Source of the DNA: Acuticoccus sp965213555
Lineage (GTDB): Bacteria > Pseudomonadota > Alphaproteobacteria > Rhizobiales > Amorphaceae
DNA: 64,000 nt
Assembly: GCF_965213555.1 (NCBI RefSeq)
Contig: NZ_OZ243890.1
Location: 186,001 to 250,000, forward strand
Reading direction: 5' to 3'
The notes under the pieces were generated by a model that saw nothing but the letters and a program-made list of their open reading frames with translations, was not told the DNA's origin and searched no databases. The first letter of the stretch is position 1; the number at the start of each line of letters is the position of its first letter. Positions 1 through 7,266 of the stretch are shown here, piece by piece. Both the position numbers and the translations under genes were made by a program.

Positions 1-586
1 CCACACCGTGCTGCCGCTCGACGACTGCCCCAACGCTCTCCAGCCGACGATGCCACATCTCACCCGCGCATCCCTTCATCGCTGCCTGCAGCGTCACGGG
101 ATCTTCCGACTGCCTGATGACGATGGCGACAAACCTGGCAAGAGGAAACTCTGGTGGCGATCGACCGGACGTCGAAGTTCGCCTTCGCCCAGCTCGTGGA
201 AAAGGTCAACCGCGTCACCGCATCGGCCTTCCTCGTCGCTCTCGTCGAAGCGGTGCCGTATGAGATCCACACCGCCACATCGCCATGCGCTGCCGCGAGC
301 ATGGCATCGAGCACCGCTTCACCAAGCCGAACCATCCATGGACGAACGGTCAGGTCGAACGGATGAACCGCACGATCAAGGACGCCACCGTCAAACGCTT
401 CCCCTACGACGGCCACGAGCAGCTCCGGCGACACCTCGCCGACTTCATCGCCGCCTACGACTACGGCCGCCGACCCAAGACCCTCAAGGGATTACGCCCT
501 ACGAAGACGTCTGCAAACGGTGGATAGACGAACCCCAACGCTTCACCATCAACCCGCTCCAGCAAATGCCGGGATCAAACACCTAG
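1..586 (+). pseudogene. IS481-family transposase remnant (frameshifted, cut by window edge)
   Basis: This is a decayed transposase. Pieces of one protein lie in different frames. An N-terminal part with LTRASLHRCLQRHGI is in the frame starting near base 8. A catalytic-core part with VAIDRTSKFAFAQLVEK is near 154-250. The stretch IEHRFTKPNHPWTNGQVERM, typical of the IS481 DDE integrase core, is at about 307-365. A C-terminal part ending QQMPGSNT stops at 584-586. The second catalytic Asp region and the segment between the helix-turn-helix and the core are deleted, so no functional transposase can be made. The 5' end lies outside the window. The order of parts matches intact IS481 transposases of about 315 residues. 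The family call is firm; exact boundaries and terminal repeats are not resolved. Confidence 0.85.
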
Positions 587-839
587 GACACCGCCTCGGT
601 ACGGCGAAGCCGGAGCCGGATCGCGGCGAGCTTTACGAGGGCAGACGGTGTCCCGGATCCTCGGAGCGGAGGGCGACGGCGCGCATGGGCATGGACGACC
701 TCACGACCGAACCCACGTCGACCGGTGGCACCCGACAAGGGGTCCCGTCCCGTGCGCTGCATGCTGCGGCGAGCCCGGCATAGCCGAGCGCCGCCGTCTT
801 TGGGGCCTGCCTTGAACATCGTTCGCATACCGCGCATCG

Positions 840-1487
840 TTAGCGGAACAAGGCGTCGACCTCGTCCTGACTGACGACGCCGCGATCGCCGTCGAGGGCG
901 GGCCCGTTCAGCATGGTTCGGTCGTCTGCATCCAAGGCCGCCGGCGACACAAGGTCCTGCGCCTTCCAAAGGTCGACCATCGAGGCGATGCGTTCCTCGA
1001 TGAACTCGAGCGATCCGACCACCTTCGAGATGCGCTGCCCGGTGATGTCTTGGAAGTTGCAGGCTTCGAAGATCTTGACCACGCAGTCCGCAACGGTCTG
1101 TGCCGCCCTTCGCACGTCGGCGTCTTCGCTCACGCGCAGCAGGAAGACGGCCCCATCGATCGCCTCCGCCGCCGCAAGGATCGCGTCGGTCGCGGCTTCC
1201 GTGCCGACCACCACCGCTCTGAGCTGTTCGGTCGCTCGGCCCTTCGACTGCTCGCTCACGCCCCGCGCGTGCAGCGCGCTGACCTCCTGCTTCGTGACCT
1301 CTATCCGCTTCTGGATGTCGTCGACGCCGCTCCACAGGACGATGGCGTTTTTGGCGGGCTGCGGCAGCCGTCCCTCCGTGCGGAGCGCCTGCAGCTCGTG
1401 GAGGATGAGAGCGACCTGATCTCCCATCGGCGAGCCCTCGACGAGTTCGCGCGTCCTTTCGACCTCCACCGGAAGCGGCCCTGCCAT
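840..1487 (-). CDS. cheZ: CheZ-like chemotaxis protein phosphatase
   Basis: The 215-residue protein is predicted to dephosphorylate CheY-P in the cytoplasm. The CheZ signature is present as NFQDITGQRI, placing the DxxxQ pair that acts in dephosphorylation at D147 and Q151. A hydrophilic tether follows and the protein ends in SQDEVDALFR, which resembles the short C-terminal helix with which CheZ grips CheY. The N-terminal half is predicted long helix, as in the family. I chose ATG at 1487 because a GGAG lies nine bases before it; an in-frame TTG at 1502 is the alternative. The gene is transcribed away from cheY, which starts 182 bases off on the other strand, supporting a matched phosphatase and substrate pair. 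No kinase (cheA) or receptor gene is in view. Confidence 0.88.
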   Translation of the reverse strand: MAGPLPVEVERTRELVEGSPMGDQVALILHELQALRTEGRLPQPAKNAIVLWSGVDDIQKRIEVTKQEVSALHARGVSEQSKGRATEQLRAVVVGTEAATDAILAAAEAIDGAVFLLRVSEDADVRRAAQTVADCVVKIFEACNFQDITGQRISKVVGSLEFIEERIASMVDLWKAQDLVSPAALDADDRTMLNGPALDGDRGVVSQDEVDALFR

Positions 1488-1504
1488 GTGCGTCAACTCC
1501 AAGC

Positions 1505-1586
1505 GGGTAGGTACACTTCATTCTACCCGTATGGCGCGTGTTTACAACCTTCGGCATCCACCGACGGAAGCGTCGCGCAAGGTTGT
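1505..1586. promoter_or_regulatory. cheZ/cheY intergenic region with inverted repeats
   Basis: The divergent promoter region contains ACAACCTT at 1544-1551 and its inverse AAGGTTGT at 1579-1586, separated by 27 bases. A second inverted repeat, GGGTAG at 1505-1510 and CTACCC at 1523-1528, falls in the cheZ leader. The GGTTGT core recurs upstream of ftcR, so a shared regulator is possible. I cannot name a regulator, and clear -35/-10 boxes are not obvious. Confidence 0.4.
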
Positions 1587-1669
1587 GACCAAGCCTGAGC
1601 CAAGCCATCTCCCCTAGAACCAGTTGCAGCGATCCTCATGATGACGACGTCATCGAACTGGAGCATACG

Positions 1670-2056
1670 ATGTCCCTGGACCTTAAGATGCCTGTTCTCG
1701 TCGTCGACGACTACAAAACGATGATCAGGATCATTAAGAACCTCCTCCGTCAGATCGGCTTCGAGGACATCGACGACGCAACGGACGGCACGGAGGCGCT
1801 CGAAAGACTTCGCGCTCGAAGCTACGGGCTGGTGATCTCGGACTGGAACATGGAGCCGATGACGGGCTACGACCTCCTCAAGGAGGTTCGCGCCGACCCT
1901 TCGCTGCAGACGATCCCCTTCATCATGGTGACTGCCGAGGCGAAGTCCGAGAACGTGATCGCGGCGAAGAAAGCCGGTGTCAGCAACTACATCGTGAAGC
2001 CGTTCAACGCCCAGACCCTGAAGGGGAAGATCGAGAGCGTGTTCCAGCCCGCCTAG
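1670..2056 (+). CDS. cheY: CheY-type single-domain response regulator
   Basis: This is a 128-residue stand-alone receiver domain. All the receiver landmarks are visible: the acidic pair D13-D14 in VLVVDDY, the phospho-accepting D58 in ISDWNM, the switch residue T88 in MVTAEA, and K110 in VKPF. No output domain follows, so it should act by binding a partner such as the flagellar motor switch. The start ATG is preceded by CTGGAG. Its position opposite a CheZ-like phosphatase supports the chemotaxis reading. Many single-domain regulators in alphaproteobacteria work outside the core chemotaxis cluster, so binding to the motor is inferred rather than shown. Confidence 0.92.
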   Translation: MSLDLKMPVLVVDDYKTMIRIIKNLLRQIGFEDIDDATDGTEALERLRARSYGLVISDWNMEPMTGYDLLKEVRADPSLQTIPFIMVTAEAKSENVIAAKKAGVSNYIVKPFNAQTLKGKIESVFQPA

Positions 2057-2059
2057 AGA

Positions 2060-2138
2060 GCTGTTTGGGGTTAGCTGGAACTCCCAACCCCGAGAAGACC
2101 GCTCCCGATCAACGAGCTAGAGCATCTGAGCAGACCCC
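2060..2138 (+). repeat. Dispersed 3'-flanking repeat, copy 1 (downstream of cheY)
   Basis: The segment begins four bases after the cheY stop. Its 43-base core (2085-2127) matches the inverse of 26828-26870 at 38 of 43 positions by eye, and the flanks also align. The 5' part can fold (GGGGTT at 2067-2072 with AACCCC at 2086-2091). Both copies sit directly after a stop codon in the same orientation relative to the gene, which suggests a terminator-linked repeat family. Confidence 0.7.
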
Positions 2139-2301
2139 CCCGATGCCCTGGCGGCGCCGGTGTTCGATCAGAGTCCCCGGTGTCCCCAGGATCCCCCGGC
2201 GTCCCCAGCACGGTAGGCCGCCCTCAACGCGGACACCGACGCCCTTACAATTCCTTAACAACCCGATAACTCCCGAGAAAGTTGTCTATTGGGTTGCGCT
2301 G

Positions 2302-2327
2302 CACAACCATTAGTCGCAAAGGTTGTG
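2302..2327 (+). promoter_or_regulatory. Inverted repeat CACAACC-N12-GGTTGTG upstream of ftcR
   Basis: CACAACC at 2302-2308 and GGTTGTG at 2321-2327 form a perfect 7-base inverted repeat with a 12-base spacer, about 100 bases before the ftcR start. Further half-site-like copies (ACAACCC at 2258-2264, GGGTTGC at 2291-2297) lie just upstream. The same GGTTGT element occurs between cheZ and cheY. A role as a protein-binding site is inferred from symmetry and recurrence only. Confidence 0.45.
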
Positions 2328-2425
2328 TCAGCGAGGCGGCCGAGATGGTCGCCGGAGCGGATGCCTCCCCGAGCCTTCGTGGCTCGAAGGGACGCCGCCA
2401 AACGGGACCGGGAAAGGACTGCACA

Positions 2426-3223
2426 GTGTACATCGTCATCGATTCGCGTGATGTTGTCGCGAATGGTTACAGGTCCGGCTTCGAGCGCGAGGGCCTGGCA
2501 TGCACGACCTTCGTCGGTGCCGACTTTGCCGAGTGGCTGCAGTCGGTCTCCGACGCAGACGTCTCGGCCATCCAAGCGGTCGTGCTCGGCGCCACCGAAG
2601 ACCGTCTTGCAGTCCCAGCGCTCGTCCGCTCGCGCTCCAAGACCCCCATCATCGCCCTCAAGGAGGAGGGTGGGCTGGAGGAGACCTTGGAGCTGTTCAA
2701 CGTCGGTGTCGACGATGTCGTGAAGAAGCCCGCTCCGGTGCGGGAGATCGTGGCGCGGGCGCACGCGATCTGGCGCCGCTCAAGCGATGCGCGGGAGGAG
2801 GCCCAGTTCGGCCGACTGACCGTGTACTTCGACTCGCGGGACCCGACGATCGATGGTGAGCCCGTGGAGCTGCCTCGTCGCGAACGCCAGATCCTCGAGT
2901 ACCTGGTCAAGAACCGTCGTCGACGCATCACCAAGACGCAGCTGTTCAACGCGATCTACGGCCTGTTCAACGAAAACGTCGATGAGACGGTCATCGAGGG
3001 GCACATCTCGAAGCTGCGCAAGAAGCTCCGCCTGCGGCTCGGCCACGACATCATCGACGCCAAGCGGTTCGCCGGATATGCCTTCGTCGGCGACCGTCAG
3101 CCCTGCGAGGTCCCCACCGCCGCCTCGATGACGGACGACGAGGCGCCGATGTTGACCATCGTCGCGTCGAACACAAGCTTGACGCGCACCAGCAGGCCGC
3201 TCGGCGGTCCCCGTCCGGTCTGA
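2426..3223 (+). CDS. ftcR: FtcR-like atypical response regulator of flagellar genes
   Basis: The 265-residue protein has a degenerate receiver domain (about 1-115) and a winged-helix DNA-binding domain (about 125-225). The stretch LPRRERQILEYLVKNRRRR followed by TKTQLFNAIYGLFNE is characteristic of FtcR, the class II flagellar regulator of Brucella and relatives. As in FtcR, the acidic pocket and phospho-accepting Asp are missing (the strand reads AVVLGATED), so phosphorylation is unlikely to control it. I chose GTG 2426 because GGAAAGGA precedes it and because the protein then begins with the family-like (V)YIVIDSRD; longer frames reach further upstream. About 35 residues extend beyond the usual end. 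It stands alone, without flagellar structural genes nearby. Confidence 0.85.
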   Translation: MYIVIDSRDVVANGYRSGFEREGLACTTFVGADFAEWLQSVSDADVSAIQAVVLGATEDRLAVPALVRSRSKTPIIALKEEGGLEETLELFNVGVDDVVKKPAPVREIVARAHAIWRRSSDAREEAQFGRLTVYFDSRDPTIDGEPVELPRRERQILEYLVKNRRRRITKTQLFNAIYGLFNENVDETVIEGHISKLRKKLRLRLGHDIIDAKRFAGYAFVGDRQPCEVPTAASMTDDEAPMLTIVASNTSLTRTSRPLGGPRPV

Positions 3224-3524
3224 CCCGCGGCCTTCCGTCGACCCCATCGTCGACGCAGATGCTCGGAGCATCGTTGGCCGCTCGCCTGCCGCTTCGGAGG
3301 CGCACCGGCCGCGGCGCCGCTGCCGGCTCCCTGCCTGCACGGAACGCAGCGCGCATGCACGCCCGCAGCGATGCCGATCGACGGACCCGACGGTCGCCCA
3401 ACGACGCCGAACCCTGCGAAGTATGCTGCGGTACCCTGCGCGTGTATGCTGGCAGAGGAAGCGCGGGTTGCGCCGTCCATCCCGATCGGAGGGGCAGGAC
3501 ACCGCAGACTAGCCGGAGGTGGCC
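3224..3524. other. Intergenic region after ftcR
   Basis: About 300 G+C-rich bases with no frame of convincing composition. A Shine-Dalgarno CGGAGG sits at its right edge for the next gene. Nothing else stands out. Confidence 0.5.
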
Positions 3525-4391
3525 ATGACCGTTTGCCCATCCGTTGACGCGTCGCCGTCGCATCTGCTGGCGTCGGCGTTGGCAACCTTCACACGATTGC
3601 TCGTTTCGGTCGTCCTCGGCACGATCGTGACAACGCCGGCGCTCGCCCAGTTCTCCAACTGTCAGGCGATTGCCAACCGGCTCCCAGTTGGCGGCAGGGT
3701 CGTTCACGTGGCGACTGAGCCCGCTTCCGACTACACGGTGGAGATCCGCTACGTCGGGCACTCCACGTTCCGCATCACCGCGCCGGATGGCACCACCATT
3801 GCGACGGACTACGCAGGGTCGGCGGGAAGCGGCCCTCGACCCGACATCGTCACAATGAACCACGCCCACTCGAGCCACTGGACCGCGTTTCCCGACCCGG
3901 CCATCCCGCATGTGCTTCGCGGTTGGGGCAGCGCCGGCGCGCGTGCCGAACACCTTCTGACCGTCGGGGAGGTCCTCGTCCGCAACGTTGCGACCGACAT
4001 TCGATCCCACGTCGGGATCGAGGAGCACGGGAACTCGATCTTCATCTTCGAGATCCAGGGCCTGTGCATCGGGCACCTCGGGCACCTGCACCAGCCCCTG
4101 TCGGATGCACAGTTCGCCGAGGTTGGCCGGCTGGACGTCGTGTTCGTCCCCATCGACGGCACCTACACGATGAACCACACCGCAATGATGGAGGTCGTCT
4201 CTCGATTGCGTGCGTCGATCGCGATCCCCATGCATTGGTTCTCGAATTATACGTTGGCGGACTTCGTGGCTCGCACGCGTCAGGACGGACTGCACGTCGA
4301 GATGCCGGCCGAAGCTGTGCTCAAAGTTTCACTCAACACGCTGCCCGATCTGCCGACGCTGATCGTGCTGCCACGCCACACCGGCCGCTGA
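3525..4391 (+). CDS. Exported metallo-beta-lactamase-fold hydrolase (UlaG/UPF0173-like)
   Basis: The 288-residue protein has an N-terminal hydrophobic segment ending in TTPALAQF, consistent with a cleaved signal peptide and a periplasmic location. The rest looks like the UlaG/UPF0173 branch of the metallo-beta-lactamase fold. YVGHSTFRI is the opening strand motif, NHAHSSHW supplies the HxHxxH-like metal site, HLGHLHQPL is the second histidine region, and MHWF near the C-terminus is typical. I start at ATG 3525 with CGGAGG five bases before it; an in-frame GTG lies at 3519. The substrate is unknown. It is flanked by non-coding DNA and an IS remnant, so neighbours give no clue to function. Confidence 0.78.
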   Translation: MTVCPSVDASPSHLLASALATFTRLLVSVVLGTIVTTPALAQFSNCQAIANRLPVGGRVVHVATEPASDYTVEIRYVGHSTFRITAPDGTTIATDYAGSAGSGPRPDIVTMNHAHSSHWTAFPDPAIPHVLRGWGSAGARAEHLLTVGEVLVRNVATDIRSHVGIEEHGNSIFIFEIQGLCIGHLGHLHQPLSDAQFAEVGRLDVVFVPIDGTYTMNHTAMMEVVSRLRASIAIPMHWFSNYTLADFVARTRQDGLHVEMPAEAVLKVSLNTLPDLPTLIVLPRHTGR

Positions 4392-4759
4392 ACGTCGCGA
4401 TGGTGTCGGCGTAGGCCGATCACCCTCCAGCGTTTGGTCGGCGGTCGCTGCCTGTGGGTGCCGCGGGACGACGCGCGTGGAGCGGGAGGCACCAGTGCGA
4501 CGCGGGCATCGTGCGTGGTCCAACGTCGTTCGATGCGCCGTCGTGGTGGTGTTGCCTTGTCCACCCCTCGTCGCACGACCCACCCGCGGCTTCAGCACAA
4601 CCCCCTGCGGACGCTCGCGGACGCCTCGGAGCACCAGCTGGGCGTCGCCGCGCGCCGGGAGAAGCCGCGGAAAACCCAAGCACCCCATCCGGGGTCCGGC
4701 CGGCCCCCCGGGCGCTGGCCACGCCCAAGCCCCGTCACAGCCTTTCACCACATCGGCGC
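4392..4759. other. Non-coding stretch before IS5 remnant
   Basis: Several long open frames cross this area on both strands, but they are a by-product of high G+C and none resembles a protein. It may be the eroded 5' part of the IS remnant that follows; I could not align it. Confidence 0.4.
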
Positions 4760-5089
4760 CTTCACCGCCGGGCACGGGCGGATCGCCGGGCTGCGGGCGG
4801 CGGGCGACCCGTTGGAGGGATGCCGCGTTGCGGCGTGCTGCACGCCCAAGGCCTACGACACCGCCGCTATCCGGCCCGACGGTCGAGGCCCGCAGCGCCC
4901 TGCCGAACATCCCACCCAAGATCGATCCGCGCGCTGGCGAAGGTGCTCCCCACCCCTTCTTCACCGCGACCGCACCGCCATCGCGCGCATGTTCGGTCCC
5001 TCATGGACGGCCGCCGCATTGCCCGGCTACGACCGTCCGGCGACCAACTCCTCGACGCTGTCGGCCGCGCTGCGGCGACCCGCCGCTGA
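4760..5089 (+). pseudogene. Degenerate IS5-family transposase C-terminal remnant
   Basis: Three frames must be joined to read the usual IS5-family C-terminus. FTAGHGRI and KAYDTAAIR are in one frame (about 4772-4870), SALPNIPPKID in the next (about 4893-4925), and LLHRDRTAIARMFG (about 4954-4995) in the first again. SLMDGRRIARLR and LLDAV then follow in a third frame. Intact relatives read roughly ADKAYD, NIPPK, LYRDRNAIERMFGRLKD and RIATRYDRLATNFL, so the order is conserved. At least three frameshifts and several substitutions make it non-functional. The N-terminal half is not recognisable. It is distinct in sequence from the other IS5-type remnant at 34205. Confidence 0.7.
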
Positions 5090-5215
5090 TGTGCGTCGAA
5101 GCCAAGCGTGGGCGACGGCAGATCGATCGCCCGTGGACAGCCAGCGCAACTGACCCATCACGCGTTCAACTTTGCGTAGATGGCCAGCGCCCGTGCGGCC
5201 GCGCTATGCTGAAGC

Positions 5216-5533
5216 ATGCTGCGTGGTTTCATCCTGGCGCTTGTCGCGGTCCTCACCTCGTCCGCCGGTGCCGCAACGGCGAACTCCATCGACGCGCTGT
5301 CCATCGCGTCCGATGCCTGGCTGCGCACCGGGCCATCGACAGCGCACGCGCGGATCACCGGCCTGCCCCGGGGGACCGTGGTGGTTGAGATCGCGGACGT
5401 CGACACCGCCTTCGAGGGACATTCGAGCCGCTGGGTCCACGTGCACGTGCTTGAAGGTCGAGCCGAGGGCCGTGACGGTTGGGTTTGGGGCCGCTTCGTC
5501 GACTGCTGCCGACCCTATGAGTGGCTCGACTGA
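5216..5533 (+). CDS. Small exported bacterial SH3-domain protein
   Basis: This 105-residue protein has a signal peptide (about 1-22, ending SSAGAATA) followed by a single bacterial SH3 domain. The domain shows the usual features: DAWLRTGPSTAHARI for the RT-loop region, LPRGTVV, and a C-terminal WVWGRFV strand. Such domains often bind cell-wall peptides or act as periplasmic adaptors; the function here is unknown. No strong ribosome-binding site precedes the ATG. The 3' half was copied in a tandem duplication (see 5821-5950), which suggests this short gene is the intact parent copy. Confidence 0.68.
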   Translation: MLRGFILALVAVLTSSAGAATANSIDALSIASDAWLRTGPSTAHARITGLPRGTVVVEIADVDTAFEGHSSRWVHVHVLEGRAEGRDGWVWGRFVDCCRPYEWLD

Positions 5534-5594
5534 CGCAGCCGCGGCGTGCGAACGCTTCGAGCCCGGTTGCGCCAGCGAGCCGGCGCGGTCAGGT

Positions 5595-5820
5595 CGGCCC
5601 ACCACCATCACCTTGCCGATGGCTTGCCGCACCTTGCCGATGGCCTGCCGCACCTTGCCGATGGCTCGCCGCACCTTGCCGATGGCCTGCCGCACCTTGC
5701 CGATGGCCTGCCGCACCTTGCCGATGGCTTGCCGCACCTTGCCGATGGCTCGCCGCGAGCCAAGGTGGACGATCGCCCGCCCCTCGACGAGCGGCCCCAT
5801 GCGGCTCACGTCTGGGACAA
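5595..5820 (-). pseudogene. Duplicated 3' fragment of quinone oxidoreductase gene
   Basis: On the minus strand this encodes VSRMGPLVEGRAIVHLGSRR and then repeated RQAIGKV. The C-terminus of the intact enzyme at 6010-7008 reads VSRTWPLAEGGTAIAHLGSR and then QAIGKV. There is no upstream domain, so it is a copied gene end. The expanded repeat lies inside it. Confidence 0.75.
5610..5756. repeat. Seven tandem copies of a 21-bp repeat
   Basis: Seven head-to-tail copies of ACCTTGCCGATGGCYYGCCGC cover 147 bases, varying only at the two Y positions. The length is a multiple of three, so frames stay open in both directions; on the minus strand the unit reads RQAIGKV. A single copy of this motif occurs in the functional oxidoreductase C-terminus (near 6030-6050), so the array looks like slippage expansion within the duplicated gene end. 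Confidence 0.92.
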
Positions 5821-5950
5821 TCCTGCCACCTTCGAGGACCATCGCGTTGCTGGGTCGACGTGCGTGCTTGAGGGTCGAGCTACCGGCGCGACGGTTGGGT
5901 TTGGGGCCGGTTCGTCGACCGGCTGCTCACCGTTCCAATGGCTCGACTGA
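5821..5950 (+). pseudogene. Duplicated 3' fragment of the SH3-domain gene
   Basis: In one frame this encodes VLEGRATGATVGFGAGSSTG and ends FQWLD with a stop. It parallels VLEGRAEGRDGWVWGRFVD and EWLD in the intact gene at 5216-5533. It has lost residues needed for the fold and has no signal peptide or start, so it is a remnant. Confidence 0.75.
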
Positions 5951-6009
5951 CGCTGCCACGTCGTCCCAACACCTCGAGCTCGTCCCGCCATCGAGCCGCC
6001 GCCGGCAGC

Positions 6010-7008
6010 TCAGTCCATCGTCACCACGACCTTGCCGATGGCCTGCCGCGAGCCGAGGTGGGCGATCGCCGTGCCCCCCTCGGCGAGCGGCCAGGTGCGG
6101 CTGACATGCGGGCGGATCTTGCCCTCACCCCACCACGTGAAGAGTTGCGCCACGTGGCGCCGGTTCGCTGCGGGGTTGCGCCGGGCGAAGGCGCCCCAGA
6201 AGACGCCGCGCACGTCGCAGCTCTTCAACAGCGTCAGGTTGAGCGGCAGCCGCGGGATGCCCGCCGTGAAGCCGACGACGAGGTAGCGTCCCTCCCACGC
6301 GATGGCGCGCAGCGCGGGCTCGGCATAGTCCCCGCCGACCGGGTCGTAGATGACGTTGGCGCCGGCGTCCCCCACCGCTGCCTTAAAGTCGGCGGCGAGC
6401 GCCTTCGAGGCCTCCTTGTCAAGCGGCCCGCGACCGTAGACCACCGAGCGCTCCGCGCCGGCCTTGCGCGCGGCCGCCGCCTTCTCGTCGCTGGACGTCG
6501 CCGCCACCACCGTGGCGCCGACGGCGCGGGCGATCTCCACGGCGGCGCTGCCGACCCCACCGGCCGCTCCCAAAACCAGGACCGTCTCGCCCGCCTTCAG
6601 CGCGCCGCGGTCGAGCAGCGCGTAGATCGTCGTGCCGTAGGTGAACAGCAGTCCCGCACCATCCTTGGCGTCGAAGCCGTCAGGCAGGGCGTAGGCACTC
6701 TCCTCCTGCAGCACGGCCTTGGTGGCGAGCCCGCCATGCCCGGTGACGCCGACCACCCTGTCGCCCGGCGAAAAGGCGCTGACGCCCGGCCCGACGGCCT
6801 CCACGGTCCCCGCCACCTCGCCGCCTGGGGCGAACGGCCGCGGCGGGCGCATCTGATACTTGTCCTCGATGATCAGGACGTCCGGGTAGTTGAGCCCGCA
6901 CGCCTCGACGGCGACGAGGATCTCTCCCTCCCCCGGCGTCGGGTCGGGCATGTCGGCCAGAACCAGCGTGTCGGGTCCGCCGACCTCTCGCGATACGAGT
7001 GCCTTCAC
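6010..7008 (-). CDS. NADPH:quinone oxidoreductase, MDR superfamily (zinc-free)
   Basis: The 332-residue enzyme belongs to the quinone oxidoreductase branch of the medium-chain dehydrogenases. It has the N-terminal GroES-like fold (CGLNYPDVLI, PGGEVAG) and the Rossmann motif LGAAGGVGSAAVE at about 146-158. It ends with AHLGSRQAIGKVVV. The cysteine cluster for structural zinc is absent, as expected for this branch, which reduces quinones or other enones with NADPH. I start at GTG 7008 because GGGGAGGG lies just upstream and the protein then begins VKALVSREV, as family members do; ATG 7026 is possible. Its 3' end has been duplicated downstream (5595-5820). Confidence 0.88.
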   Translation of the reverse strand: MKALVSREVGGPDTLVLADMPDPTPGEGEILVAVEACGLNYPDVLIIEDKYQMRPPRPFAPGGEVAGTVEAVGPGVSAFSPGDRVVGVTGHGGLATKAVLQEESAYALPDGFDAKDGAGLLFTYGTTIYALLDRGALKAGETVLVLGAAGGVGSAAVEIARAVGATVVAATSSDEKAAAARKAGAERSVVYGRGPLDKEASKALAADFKAAVGDAGANVIYDPVGGDYAEPALRAIAWEGRYLVVGFTAGIPRLPLNLTLLKSCDVRGVFWGAFARRNPAANRRHVAQLFTWWGEGKIRPHVSRTWPLAEGGTAIAHLGSRQAIGKVVVTMD

Positions 7009-7266
7009 CGTCGCCCTCCCCGTCATGTACGACGAGCCTAACCCGCTGCCTACGCCGCGCAATAGGCCTGGCGTCCGACCCTTGAAGGCGCGAACCTTGA
7101 TCAAGGGCCGGGCGTGGCAGGACGCTGTCCGTGCGGCAGCAGACCGCCCAGGGTGGGCTTTGGCACCAAGCGCCGATCTATGACAAGGTCGCGTCGATCC
7201 CATCCGCGCGCGCTTGCCTCGGAGCGACTTCGCCGTCGAACGATGCCTGCGTCAGAGGAGGCCGCC

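Larger units (their letters stand above)
2057..2425. other. Intergenic region cheY-ftcR
   Basis: These 369 bases contain the dispersed repeat (2060-2138), a C-rich run, and the inverted repeat before ftcR. Short open frames here have unconvincing composition and no recognisable domain, so I call no gene. Confidence 0.6.
5401..6120. repeat. Tandem duplication joining the SH3 3' end and the quinone oxidoreductase 3' end
   Basis: Bases 5401-5820 and 5821-6120 align along their length. Each unit holds the 3' end of the SH3 gene (CTTGAAGGTCGAGC in unit 1, CTTGAGGGTCGAGC in unit 2; both have GACGGTTGGGTTTGGGGCCG and then GGCTCGACTGACGC). Each is followed by an inverted 3' end of the quinone oxidoreductase gene (CTTGCCGATGGC, then GAGCCRAGGTGG). 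In unit 1 the oxidoreductase part is a dead fragment containing seven 21-bp repeats. In unit 2 the SH3 part is dead and the oxidoreductase is the living gene. Confidence 0.8.

Noticed and set aside
2065..2313. Open frame of 82 codons between cheY and ftcR
   Set aside because: It runs through the dispersed repeat and C-rich tract, and has no recognisable similarity or ribosome site.
4329..5153. Several open frames of 200-300 codons on both strands
   Set aside because: They overlap each other in all frames, have Arg/Pro/Ala-rich random composition, and the right part is explained by a frameshifted IS5 remnant.
5546..5950. Open frame with repeated HLADGLP as a possible repeat protein
   Set aside because: The repeat reads open in several frames because its period is a multiple of three, and the flanks are demonstrably duplicated fragments of other genes.
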